From Kiritimatiellia bacterium (GTDB lineage Bacteria > Verrucomicrobiota > Kiritimatiellia > RFP12 > UBA1067), in contig JAFRNO010000756.1 in assembly GCA_017430155.1 (NCBI GenBank), forward strand, positions 1-7,696: 7,696 nt of DNA. Reading direction: 5' to 3'. Positions 1 to 5,683 of the stretch are shown here, piece by piece (the first letter of the stretch is position 1; each line of letters starts with the position of its first letter). The translations under genes and the position numbers were made by a program. Under the pieces are notes generated by a model that saw nothing but the letters and a program-made list of their open reading frames with translations, made no database searches and had not been told where the DNA came from.

Positions 1-368
1 ATCCATACAGCGAGTATTGTCATTACGCCGAGGCGGTTGCGCTTGTTGGGGATGGTGCGTGGATTTGTGGCGACAGCGTACTAGCGATGCATAATCTCGC
101 GCTGGTGAATCCGCTGCGCATTTGTGTCGCGACGACCAAGCGCGTGAGGCGTACCTTGCCAGAGTGGATAGAAGTGGTGAAGAAAAGCGGGATCGAAGAC
201 AAGGATGACTTCAACGGTATCCCCTGCCAGAACCTTGCGTCGGTATTGATCGAAGCCAAGGGGCATCTGATGCTTGAGCGATTGCATCAGGCAATCACGG
301 AGGCGCGTGGAAGGGGTTTGCTTTCCGTACCAGACAACGAGCGCATCAAAAAGGAGTTTAATGTATGA
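1..368 (+). CDS. AbiEi-family antitoxin / transcriptional repressor of a type IV toxin-antitoxin system (3' part only)
   Basis: The reading frame is open from base 3 to the TGA at 366-368, giving 121 C-terminal residues; the start and the N-terminal winged-helix part lie before the window. The first internal ATG is at 87, but the frame upstream is clearly the same protein. Recognisable AbiEi features are an acidic/aromatic stretch ending in GDSVLAMHNLALVNP, then IxVATxxRVRRxLP, then a short GIPCQ segment and a helical C-terminus. In characterised AbiE systems the antitoxin represses its own promoter and counteracts the toxin without binding it directly. The stop overlaps the downstream ATG (ATGA), so the two genes are translationally coupled. 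Base composition is lower in GC than the genes after 1497. The family call is from recognition of conserved segments; the subfamily is uncertain because the N-terminus is missing. Confidence 0.85.
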   Translation, partial: PYSEYCHYAEAVALVGDGAWICGDSVLAMHNLALVNPLRICVATTKRVRRTLPEWIEVVKKSGIEDKDDFNGIPCQNLASVLIEAKGHLMLERLHQAITEARGRGLLSVPDNERIKKEFNV

Positions 369-1192
369 AGCGTCCGAATACATGTACGAACCTGATCCGC
401 GCGATCAACGCTGTCGCGGCGGGAACAGATGCGGTGCGCCTGTCGCGTCAACTGGCGAATGTCATCGTTGGGCAGATGCTGCCAGACGGAGTCATAAAAG
501 GCGGAAGTTCGCTGATGTTCCGCTATGGATCGAGACTCACACGGTATACGCGCGATGTCGATACGGCTCGTGCCATGGAGCATGGAGAATACGTTGACCG
601 TCTTCAACGTGCACTTGCGGCCGGATGGAATGGTTTTACGGCCGATCTGGTTGAAGTCGAACCTGCGAAACCGAAGGACGTGCCGAGCGTATATGTGATG
701 CGGCCGTATGATGCAAAACTCAAGTACATGGGACGCCCATGGCAGACGATTTGCATTGAGATCGGCCACAATGAAATCGGCGATGCCGACGAATACGAGG
801 AATTCCTTCCAGAAGAGCTCGCCGATGCTTTTGAGCAGATGCAGTTTCCACGCCCGCATCCGCTTCGCGTGATGAAGTTGTCGTACCAGATAGCCCAGAA
901 GCTTCATGCGCTTTCTGAAGAAGGTTCGGATCGTGCGCATGATATGATCGACCTTATGCTGATTGGCAGTCGATCGCAGCTGGATCTCGCTGATATAAAG
1001 TCAAAGTGCATCAGACTATTTGATTATCGGCGAAAGCAGGCATGGCCGCCGGAGATTAGGAAAGGCGATGAATGGGATGCCAAATATGAAGCGGCTCTTG
1101 GCACGGTCAGAGACAATTCGGACATTTGCCATACGGTAGACGAAGCGGTGGACTGGGTGAACAACTTTATCGCTCAGATAGTGCAGGCTTGA
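365..1192 (+). CDS. AbiEii-family nucleotidyltransferase toxin of a type IV toxin-antitoxin system
   Basis: 275 residues. The ATG at 365 overlaps the antitoxin stop by 4 bases and is preceded by a strong Shine-Dalgarno, AAGGAG at 351-356, 8 bases away, which fixes the start. The protein shows the DNA polymerase beta-like nucleotidyltransferase signature of AbiEii: KGGSS at residues 45-49 on the loop that binds nucleotide, followed by an Arg-rich stretch and the metal-binding D64-x-D66. Later family landmarks are QKLHAL (178-183, with K179) and DRAHDMIDLML (189-199, with D193 and D196). Relatives transfer nucleotides, in studied cases to tRNA acceptor ends, causing reversible growth arrest and phage abortive infection. 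Length is typical and no catalytic residue is missing. Base composition is less GC-biased than the chromosomal genes nearby, consistent with horizontal acquisition. The exact substrate cannot be told from sequence. Confidence 0.88.
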   Translation: MKRPNTCTNLIRAINAVAAGTDAVRLSRQLANVIVGQMLPDGVIKGGSSLMFRYGSRLTRYTRDVDTARAMEHGEYVDRLQRALAAGWNGFTADLVEVEPAKPKDVPSVYVMRPYDAKLKYMGRPWQTICIEIGHNEIGDADEYEEFLPEELADAFEQMQFPRPHPLRVMKLSYQIAQKLHALSEEGSDRAHDMIDLMLIGSRSQLDLADIKSKCIRLFDYRRKQAWPPEIRKGDEWDAKYEAALGTVRDNSDICHTVDEAVDWVNNFIAQIVQA

Positions 1193-1208
1193 TCTAGATT
1201 GATATTGT

Positions 1209-1237
1209 GGCGGAGTGCGTAACTTGTTGCGCCCGCC
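1209..1237 (+). terminator. Possible terminator hairpin after the AbiE operon
   Basis: GGCGG (1209-1213), one bulged A, then GTGC (1215-1218) can pair across a 10-base loop with GCGC (1229-1232) and CCGCC (1233-1237); one pair is a T.G wobble. It starts 16 bases after the toxin stop codon. There is no clear run of T after the stem, so this is a weak intrinsic-terminator candidate judged on position and stem strength. Confidence 0.35.
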
Positions 1238-1265
1238 GCGCGTTTGGACGATAGAATAGAAGGCT

Positions 1266-1353
1266 CAAATCCCGTGTAGGGACGTAAAACCTCCACGTAG
1301 GGAGACCCAAAATCCCACGTAGGGAAGGCGAACCCTCCACGTAGGGAGAGCGA
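1266..1353. repeat. Tandem array, four about-22-bp units with core CC(A/G)(C/T)GTAGGGA
   Basis: The shared core GTAGGGA begins at 1276, 1297, 1319 and 1341, so unit lengths are 21, 22 and 22 bases. Each core is a small palindrome: units 1 and 3 are TCCC-5 bases-GGGA, while units 2 and 4 are CTCC-ACGTAG-GGAG, so two arm types alternate. The period is not a multiple of three and no credible reading frame spans it, so it is not coding. It lies between convergent genes (toxin ending at 1192, methyltransferase ending at 1497). No direct repeat and spacer architecture of CRISPR type is present. Function is unknown: serial mini-hairpins at convergent 3' ends, or an iterated protein-binding site, both fit. 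Confidence 0.8.
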
Positions 1354-1399
1354 ACCTAGGCGAGAAGCATTGTTCTAATCGACGCGACCTGGTCAAGGA

Positions 1400-1456
1400 C
1401 CCTCACGAGGGGGCTGAGTTATCCTCACGGAGGGTTTGAACTACCCTCAAAAGGGG
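1400..1456. repeat. Second mini-hairpin array, three units at 22-base period (CCCTCAC-GAGGG type)
   Basis: Three short palindromes, CCCTCACGAGGG at 1400-1411, CCTCACGGAGG at 1423-1433 and CCCTCAAAAGGG at 1444-1455, have their CCTCA elements at 1401, 1423 and 1445, exactly 22 bases apart. This matches the period of the array at 1266-1353 although the loop sequence differs (CAC or CAAA instead of ACGTA). The 46 bases between the arrays (1354-1399) contain only CCTAGG and GACCTGGTC palindromes that do not clearly continue the pattern. The two arrays probably share an origin and have diverged. Confidence 0.7.
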
Positions 1457-1461
1457 TGGTG

Positions 1462-1495
1462 CCATAAACCCACTTAACGGATAATGGGTTTATGG
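1462..1495 (-). terminator. Perfect 11-bp inverted repeat at the 3' end of the RNA methyltransferase gene
   Basis: CCATAAACCCA at 1462-1472 and TGGGTTTATGG at 1485-1495 pair perfectly across a 12-base loop (1473-1484). The minus-strand methyltransferase gene stops at 1499-1497, so the stem begins one base after its stop codon, a typical terminator position. In the minus-strand direction the stem is followed by CACCACCCCTTTTGAGGG, with only a short, displaced T run. The stem is AT-richer than its surroundings. It could serve as a terminator, as an mRNA 3'-end stabiliser, or as a further member of the adjacent repeat cluster. Confidence 0.55.
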
Positions 1496-1496
1496 T

Positions 1497-2258
1497 TTAC
1501 GACAGGCGGCAAGACCTCTTACCGTTTGCGGAAGAGGCGGCGGCGACGGCGAAGGCCGAGACGACGTTGAGGGAATTCTTCATGCCGTGCGAGGGGATTT
1601 CGAGGACGGCATCGGCGGCGGCCACGACATCTGGATCGAGGCCGAAGCGCTCGTTGCCGAGGAGAAGGGCGCAGGGGAAGGACGGCGTGACGGTTGAAAT
1701 GTCGGCGGCGCCGTTGGCCGTTTCGAGGGCGTAGACGGTGTAGCCCTCGGCGTGAAGGCGGTCGATGACGTCGCGGATGTCGCCGGCGTGTTCCCAGGGG
1801 ACGGTTTCGTCTGCGCCGAGCGCGGTCTTCTTCACCTGCGGGTTGTCGGGTCCGGGGGTGTAGCCGCAGAGGATGAGGCGCTCCACGCCGAAGAAGTCGG
1901 CCGTGCGGAAGATCCCGCCCGCGTTGAAGGCGGAGCGGACGTTGTCGGCGACGACGGTGAGGCGCGCGCCCGAAGGCGGGCGCGCGGCGCTGGGGTGGTT
2001 GTCCGTGGTGCGGATGCCCATCTCGGCATCGGTGATCTTGGCACGCTTGTCGACGCGCTCGAGCGGCACGAGGGCGGCCTGGATGGCGCGCGGCGTGGTG
2101 CCGGGCTGGAGCAGGTGGGCGAGGCTTACGAGGCGCTTCGACTCGGCCGTGCGCAGGAAATCGAACGCGGCGGCGCGAGCGGCGTCCGTCCCGTCGTCGA
2201 GCGCCGCGTGCACGAGCTGCAGCGCCTTCTTCCATTCTTCTGTCGAAAGGTCTATCAT
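1497..2258 (-). CDS. SpoU/TrmH-family RNA 2'-O-methyltransferase
   Basis: 253 residues, a normal length for this SPOUT-class family. The enzyme transfers a methyl group from S-adenosylmethionine to a ribose 2'-hydroxyl in rRNA or tRNA. Three family motifs are intact: motif 1, DNVRSAFNAGGIFRTA at 105-120, with the N112 and R118 positions; motif 2, LGNERFGLD at 200-208; motif 3, IPSHGMKNSLNVVSAFAVA at 221-239, forming the knotted cofactor site. A conserved ALGADETVPWE stretch lies at 147-157. Residues 1-95 form an N-terminal extension of the kind used for RNA recognition, not itself recognisable. No Shine-Dalgarno precedes the ATG; instead TGGTATACT ends 10 bases upstream. It is convergent with the AbiE pair and divergent from the hydrolase gene. 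Whether the target is rRNA or tRNA cannot be decided from sequence. Confidence 0.92.
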   Translation of the reverse strand: MIDLSTEEWKKALQLVHAALDDGTDAARAAAFDFLRTAESKRLVSLAHLLQPGTTPRAIQAALVPLERVDKRAKITDAEMGIRTTDNHPSAARPPSGARLTVVADNVRSAFNAGGIFRTADFFGVERLILCGYTPGPDNPQVKKTALGADETVPWEHAGDIRDVIDRLHAEGYTVYALETANGAADISTVTPSFPCALLLGNERFGLDPDVVAAADAVLEIPSHGMKNSLNVVSAFAVAAASSANGKRSCRLS

Positions 2259-2268
2259 GTCGCAGGGA

Positions 2269-2277
2269 AGTATACCA
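2269..2277 (-). promoter_or_regulatory. Extended -10 promoter element TGGTATACT for the methyltransferase gene
   Basis: Read on the minus strand, 2277 to 2269 is TGG-TATACT, a TGn-extended -10 hexamer. Ten bases separate it from the ATG (2258-2256), so initiation about 7 bases downstream would leave a leader of only a few bases. No TTGACA-like -35 is visible at 16-19 bases, which is usual for extended -10 promoters. The same element occurs before the ATGs at 2936 and 7134. Confidence 0.6.
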
Positions 2278-2335
2278 AAAGTCGCCGAATGCAGGGGCAG
2301 AATTGTCCGTTTTGAGGGGTGGCCTTGCGGGCGCC

Positions 2336-2820
2336 TTCCATAGAGGGGCCTGCCACGAATGGCAAATCAGTCGATTCGCCATTGGCTCAGCGCGGAGCAG
2401 TTTGGCAGGACGCGCCCCGTGCGCGCCCCCAAGGTAGGACAATGGCCAAGCACAAGGCCAAGCGCTTCCAAAAACGGGCAGGTTACAGACGAGGAAGGGG
2501 AAAGGATCGTGCTTCCGCTGGCCTTTCCACTGCCTATGGGAGATCAATGGCTTTGAGGAAAGTTTTGTGGAATCGCAACCCTTTCCGCTACCTGGCCTGT
2601 GGCCGGGAGCTTTTGTGGAAGCGCTCGGCCAGTTGCTCGGCAATTCACCAGCTTTGGTGCGCGCACGGGGCGCGCACGGCAAAACTGCTTCGCGCTCGGC
2701 CAGTTGCTCGGCAATTCACCAGCTTTGATGTGCGCACGGGGCGCACACGGCAAAACTGCTTCGCGCTTGGCCGAGGGCAAAGCGGTTGCTTTGCCATCCG
2801 TGGCAGAGCCGTGGGTGGAA
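2336..2820. repeat. Large imperfect inverted repeat (about 485 bp) between divergent genes
   Basis: Bases 2336-2528 (left arm) are an imperfect reverse complement of 2557-2820 (right arm), around a centre near 2542-2543. Independent matching pairs give the same centre: GCGCTTCC 2462-2469 with GGAAGCGC 2617-2624; GCGCCCCGTGCGCGC 2412-2426 with its complement at 2659-2673; CTTTCC 2523-2528 with GGAAAG 2557-2562. Further out, beyond an extra tandem unit in the right arm, CTGCCACGAATGGCAAA at 2350-2366 matches the complement of 2790-2806, and TTCCA/TGGAA close the ends. The right arm is 71 bases longer, exactly the length of that extra unit. The arms themselves consist of smaller palindromes. Long open frames cross this region but share no start signal, and the copies fall in different frames, so I call no gene. 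It may be a mobile palindromic element or a dispersed intergenic repeat. Confidence 0.8.
2621..2762. repeat. 71-bp tandem duplication inside the right arm of the inverted repeat
   Basis: 2621-2691 and 2692-2762 are identical except at three positions (2657/2728 G to A, 2660/2731 C to T, 2674/2745 G to A). Two of the three changes form a compensated base pair in the internal hairpin at 2657-2677 / 2728-2748. A third copy starts at 2763 but diverges after about ten bases into the outer part of the arm. The 71-base period is not divisible by three, which argues against coding. Confidence 0.93.
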
Positions 2821-2827
2821 AACCAGC

Positions 2828-2890
2828 GGCCGCCTCGGCGAGGCGGCCCTACCAAGCGAGGTGGCCCTACTAGGCGCTACCAGGCGAAGG
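2828..2890. repeat. 18-bp tandem repeats with a GC-rich hairpin
   Basis: GCGAGGCGGCCCTACCAA at 2838-2855 is followed by the related GCGAGGTGGCCCTACTAG at 2856-2873 and a shortened GCGCTACCAG at 2874-2883. The first unit overlaps a 9-bp perfect stem, GGCCGCCTC (2828-2836) and GAGGCGGCC (2840-2848), with a 3-base loop. It lies between the large inverted repeat and the hydrolase promoter, ending about 30 bases before the -10 element. It has the look of a dispersed intergenic palindromic repeat; no family can be named from one window. Confidence 0.75.
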
Positions 2891-2920
2891 CACAACCACT
2901 CAGCGCAACGACGTGAGATA

Positions 2921-2929
2921 TGATATACT
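2921..2929 (+). promoter_or_regulatory. Extended -10 promoter element TGATATACT for the glycosidase operon
   Basis: TGA-TATACT at 2921-2929 is followed by exactly six bases (AACGGC) and the ATG at 2936. With usual -10 to start-site spacing the first transcribed base would be the A of the ATG, predicting a leaderless mRNA. No Shine-Dalgarno sequence and no good -35 box is present. Confidence 0.65.
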
Positions 2930-2935
2930 AACGGC

Positions 2936-5647
2936 ATGAAACTTACGGCACAGAAGATTCTGGGAGCCTGCGCGGTCGCCTGGGCGGCGGCGGCGACGGG
3001 CGCTCCGCTTGAGGCGGGGCTGGGCATCAACGGCAACCTGCGCGTGGGCGGCAAGGGCGCGCAGATGGCGCTCTCGATCCACCACGAAGGGTGGAACGGC
3101 ACGTCCACGGGCGTGCGGTCGGACTTCGCGTTCCCCGACAAGGCGACCGGCACGGCGCAGTTCGAGCTGTTCCACGAGAAGGACCGGTGCGGGCACGGCA
3201 ACGCCACCTTGCTGCCGACGGCCGACGGCCGCGCGGTCTACATCGCCACGGCCACGTCGGAAGTCGACCTGAACCCCGAGGCGACCGTTCTCTCGCTCAC
3301 CCTGCCGTGCGGCACGTGGGTGGGCGGCTCGTGGACGGACGCGTCCGGGAAGAAGCGCGAGTTCCCGGCCGAATTCAAGGACGCGAAGATGTGCCTCTAT
3401 TCCGCCACCGCGCAGACGATCTCCTTCGCCGCGGCGGGGGATGCTGAGCCGTTCACCCTGACGTTCCCCCGTCCCGTGCCGCTGATGATCCAGGACGACC
3501 GCAAGTGGGTGCAGACCTTCACTTTGCGCATCTGGACGGACGCGGGGCGCGCGTTCCGGAAGGGCGACCAGCGCACCTTCACGTGCATCCTCTCCGCGCC
3601 GGACGGCGTGAACGTGACCGTCGACCAGCCGGTCGTCGTCAAGCAGGGCCCGGACTGGATCCCGCTCGACTACGGCAAGAACATCGAGGCCGGCAGCGCG
3701 CTCGACTTCTCCGGGATGGGTCTGCAGGACGCGCCCGCCGGTAAGTACGGCTGGCTGAAGAACGCGGGCGGGCACTTCGAGTTCGAGGGCAGGCCCGGCG
3801 TGCACCAGCGTTTCTACGGCGTAAACCTCTGCTTTAGCGCGAGCTTCCCCGATCAGGCCCTCGCCGACGAGCTCGTCACGCGCCTCGTGCGCCTCGGCTA
3901 CAACACCGTGCGCATCCACCACTACGAGAACTGGGACGGCGTGGTCAAGGGGTCGAAGGACCGCCTGACGTTCAACGAGGAATGGACGAAGCGCCTCGAC
4001 TACCTGCTCTTCCGCGCGATGGAGAAGGGCATCTACGTGACGACGGACCTCTTCACGACGCGTCCCGTGATGTGGCGCGACGTCGGCATCGACCGCGACG
4101 GACAGGTTCCGCAGCAGGTCTACAAGAACCTCATCGGCGTCCACGCGCCCGCGTTCGAGAACTGGAAGACGTTCTCCCGCAACCTGCTCACGCACGTGAA
4201 CCCGTACACGGGCCGCGCGTACAAGGACGAGCCGGGCCTGCCGCTCATCTCGCTCATCAACGAGGGGCACCTCACCTGGTGCTGGGACGCGATCAAGAAG
4301 GAGGCGCCGATGAAGGCCGCGTGGAAGAAATGGCTCGCCGCGAAGCGCGCCGCCGACCCCGCGTTCGCGAAGGACGTCTCGGACGACGCCGAGAAGGTCC
4401 CCGCCTGGAACAACGCCGCGCTCATCGCCTTCATGGCGGACGTGGAGGACGACCTCTCGCGGCGCCAGCGTGAGTTCCTCCGCGCGCTCGGCGTGAAGGC
4501 GCTCCTCACCAGTCAGAACTGCGGCGGACACTACACGCCGCTCATGGCGATGCGCGAGGCGCGCTACGACTACGTGGACGACCACTTCTACGTGGACCAT
4601 CCGCAGTTCATCGCGCGGTCGTGGTCGCTGCCGTCGCGGTGCCCGAACACGAACCCCGTCTTCTCCAAGCTCCTCCCGCCCGTCGCGTGCGCGTACACGC
4701 GCATGCCTTCCAAGCCGTTCTGCATCACGGAGTGGAACTTCTCGGGTCCGGGCATGTTCCGCGGCGTGGGCGGCATCATGACGGGCGCGATGGGCGCGCT
4801 GCAGGACTGGGACGGCCTCTGGCGCTTCGCCTACTCGCACAGCGACGACAACCTGCGCGATCGGCGTGGCGTGCCCGGCTACTTCGACGTGGGGAGCGAC
4901 CCGCTCGGCCAGGCGTCCGACCGCGCGAGCGTGTGCCTCTTCCTGCGCGGCGACATGGCGCCGCTCGCGGACAAGCTCGCCCTTACTGTGACGCCCGACA
5001 CGTTCATGCCCGCGGACGGCAAGCCGACGGGCGTGGTGCCGAAGTGGCGCGACGCCGCGTGGCAGACGCAGGTGGGCACGGCCGTGGCGCCCGCGTCCGC
5101 CGGCGTGAAGACGTTCAAGCTCGGCGAGCAGCTTGACCGGGAGAAGGCCCCCGTGCCGCTCGCGCCGAACGCCGCGCTCGCCTTCGACCGCACGGTCGGC
5201 AGCTTCAAGATCGACACGCCGCGCACCGCAGGCGGGTTCACGCCGAAGGGCGCGCTCGCCGCCGGGCCGGTCGCCTTCGACGTGGGCGACGTGCCGGCCA
5301 CGGTGTGGGCGAGCTCGCTCGACGGCCGGCCGATCGCGCAGTCGTCGCGCATCCTCGTGACGCACCTCACGGACGTGCAGGCCAACGGCAACGTCTACGC
5401 CGACAAGGCGAAGACGACGCTCCTCAAGTGGGGCGCGTACCCGCCCGTCGTGCAGAACGGCTCGGCCGCCGTCACGCTCACGCTTGCGAATCCGGGCGCC
5501 TACGAAGTGTGGGGCCTCGCGACCACGGGCAAGCGCCTGGAGAAGATCCCCGCCGCGGTGCGCGACGGCAAGCTCGCGTTCACGGCCACGGTCAAGGCCG
5601 CCTCCGGCGCGCGGATGCTCTACGAAATCGTCAAGACAGGTCTGTAA
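2936..5647 (+). CDS. Secreted clan GH-A (GH5-like) glycoside hydrolase, three-part architecture
   Basis: 903 residues. Residues 1-23 are a Sec-type signal peptide (basic start, Ala-rich core, likely cut near ATGA/PLEAG), so the enzyme is exported. Residues 24-285 are beta-rich and lack a family I can name. Residues 290-640 resemble a TIM barrel: FYGVNLCF from 293, then LGYNTVRIHHYENWDG (320-335), where R326 and H328/H329 match the active-site strands of clan GH-A enzymes. Candidate catalytic residues are E443 in LINEGH (acid/base) and E599 in ITEWN (nucleophile), 156 residues apart, as expected for a retaining hydrolase. Residues 650-903 form a beta-rich tail with SSRILVTHLTDVQ starting at 803. 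Translation is probably leaderless. The gene is first in a unit with the oxidoreductase 36 bases downstream. Substrate and exact GH family are unknown; the NEG rather than NEP at the acid/base site separates it from typical GH5. Confidence 0.82.
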   Translation: MKLTAQKILGACAVAWAAAATGAPLEAGLGINGNLRVGGKGAQMALSIHHEGWNGTSTGVRSDFAFPDKATGTAQFELFHEKDRCGHGNATLLPTADGRAVYIATATSEVDLNPEATVLSLTLPCGTWVGGSWTDASGKKREFPAEFKDAKMCLYSATAQTISFAAAGDAEPFTLTFPRPVPLMIQDDRKWVQTFTLRIWTDAGRAFRKGDQRTFTCILSAPDGVNVTVDQPVVVKQGPDWIPLDYGKNIEAGSALDFSGMGLQDAPAGKYGWLKNAGGHFEFEGRPGVHQRFYGVNLCFSASFPDQALADELVTRLVRLGYNTVRIHHYENWDGVVKGSKDRLTFNEEWTKRLDYLLFRAMEKGIYVTTDLFTTRPVMWRDVGIDRDGQVPQQVYKNLIGVHAPAFENWKTFSRNLLTHVNPYTGRAYKDEPGLPLISLINEGHLTWCWDAIKKEAPMKAAWKKWLAAKRAADPAFAKDVSDDAEKVPAWNNAALIAFMADVEDDLSRRQREFLRALGVKALLTSQNCGGHYTPLMAMREARYDYVDDHFYVDHPQFIARSWSLPSRCPNTNPVFSKLLPPVACAYTRMPSKPFCITEWNFSGPGMFRGVGGIMTGAMGALQDWDGLWRFAYSHSDDNLRDRRGVPGYFDVGSDPLGQASDRASVCLFLRGDMAPLADKLALTVTPDTFMPADGKPTGVVPKWRDAAWQTQVGTAVAPASAGVKTFKLGEQLDREKAPVPLAPNAALAFDRTVGSFKIDTPRTAGGFTPKGALAAGPVAFDVGDVPATVWASSLDGRPIAQSSRILVTHLTDVQANGNVYADKAKTTLLKWGAYPPVVQNGSAAVTLTLANPGAYEVWGLATTGKRLEKIPAAVRDGKLAFTATVKAASGARMLYEIVKTGL

Positions 5648-5683
5648 TCCGAAACGAAAAAGCAAGAAAGAAAAGGAATCCTT

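Noticed and set aside
287..940. A 217-codon minus-strand frame opposite the AbiE genes.
   Set aside because: No recognisable domain and no start signal; both AbiE genes on the plus strand are well supported.
1266..1456. Repeat arrays as a possible CRISPR.
   Set aside because: Units are only about 22 bases with no unique spacers of 30 or so bases between long identical repeats, and no cas gene is present.
1752..2343. Plus-strand open frames opposite the RNA methyltransferase.
   Set aside because: They are shadows; the minus-strand frame carries all three SpoU motifs in order.
2319..2916. Several open frames of 100-200 codons on both strands across the inverted repeat.
   Set aside because: The same repeated DNA would be read in different frames because the 71-base period is not a multiple of three, and no ribosome-binding site or promoter supports a start.
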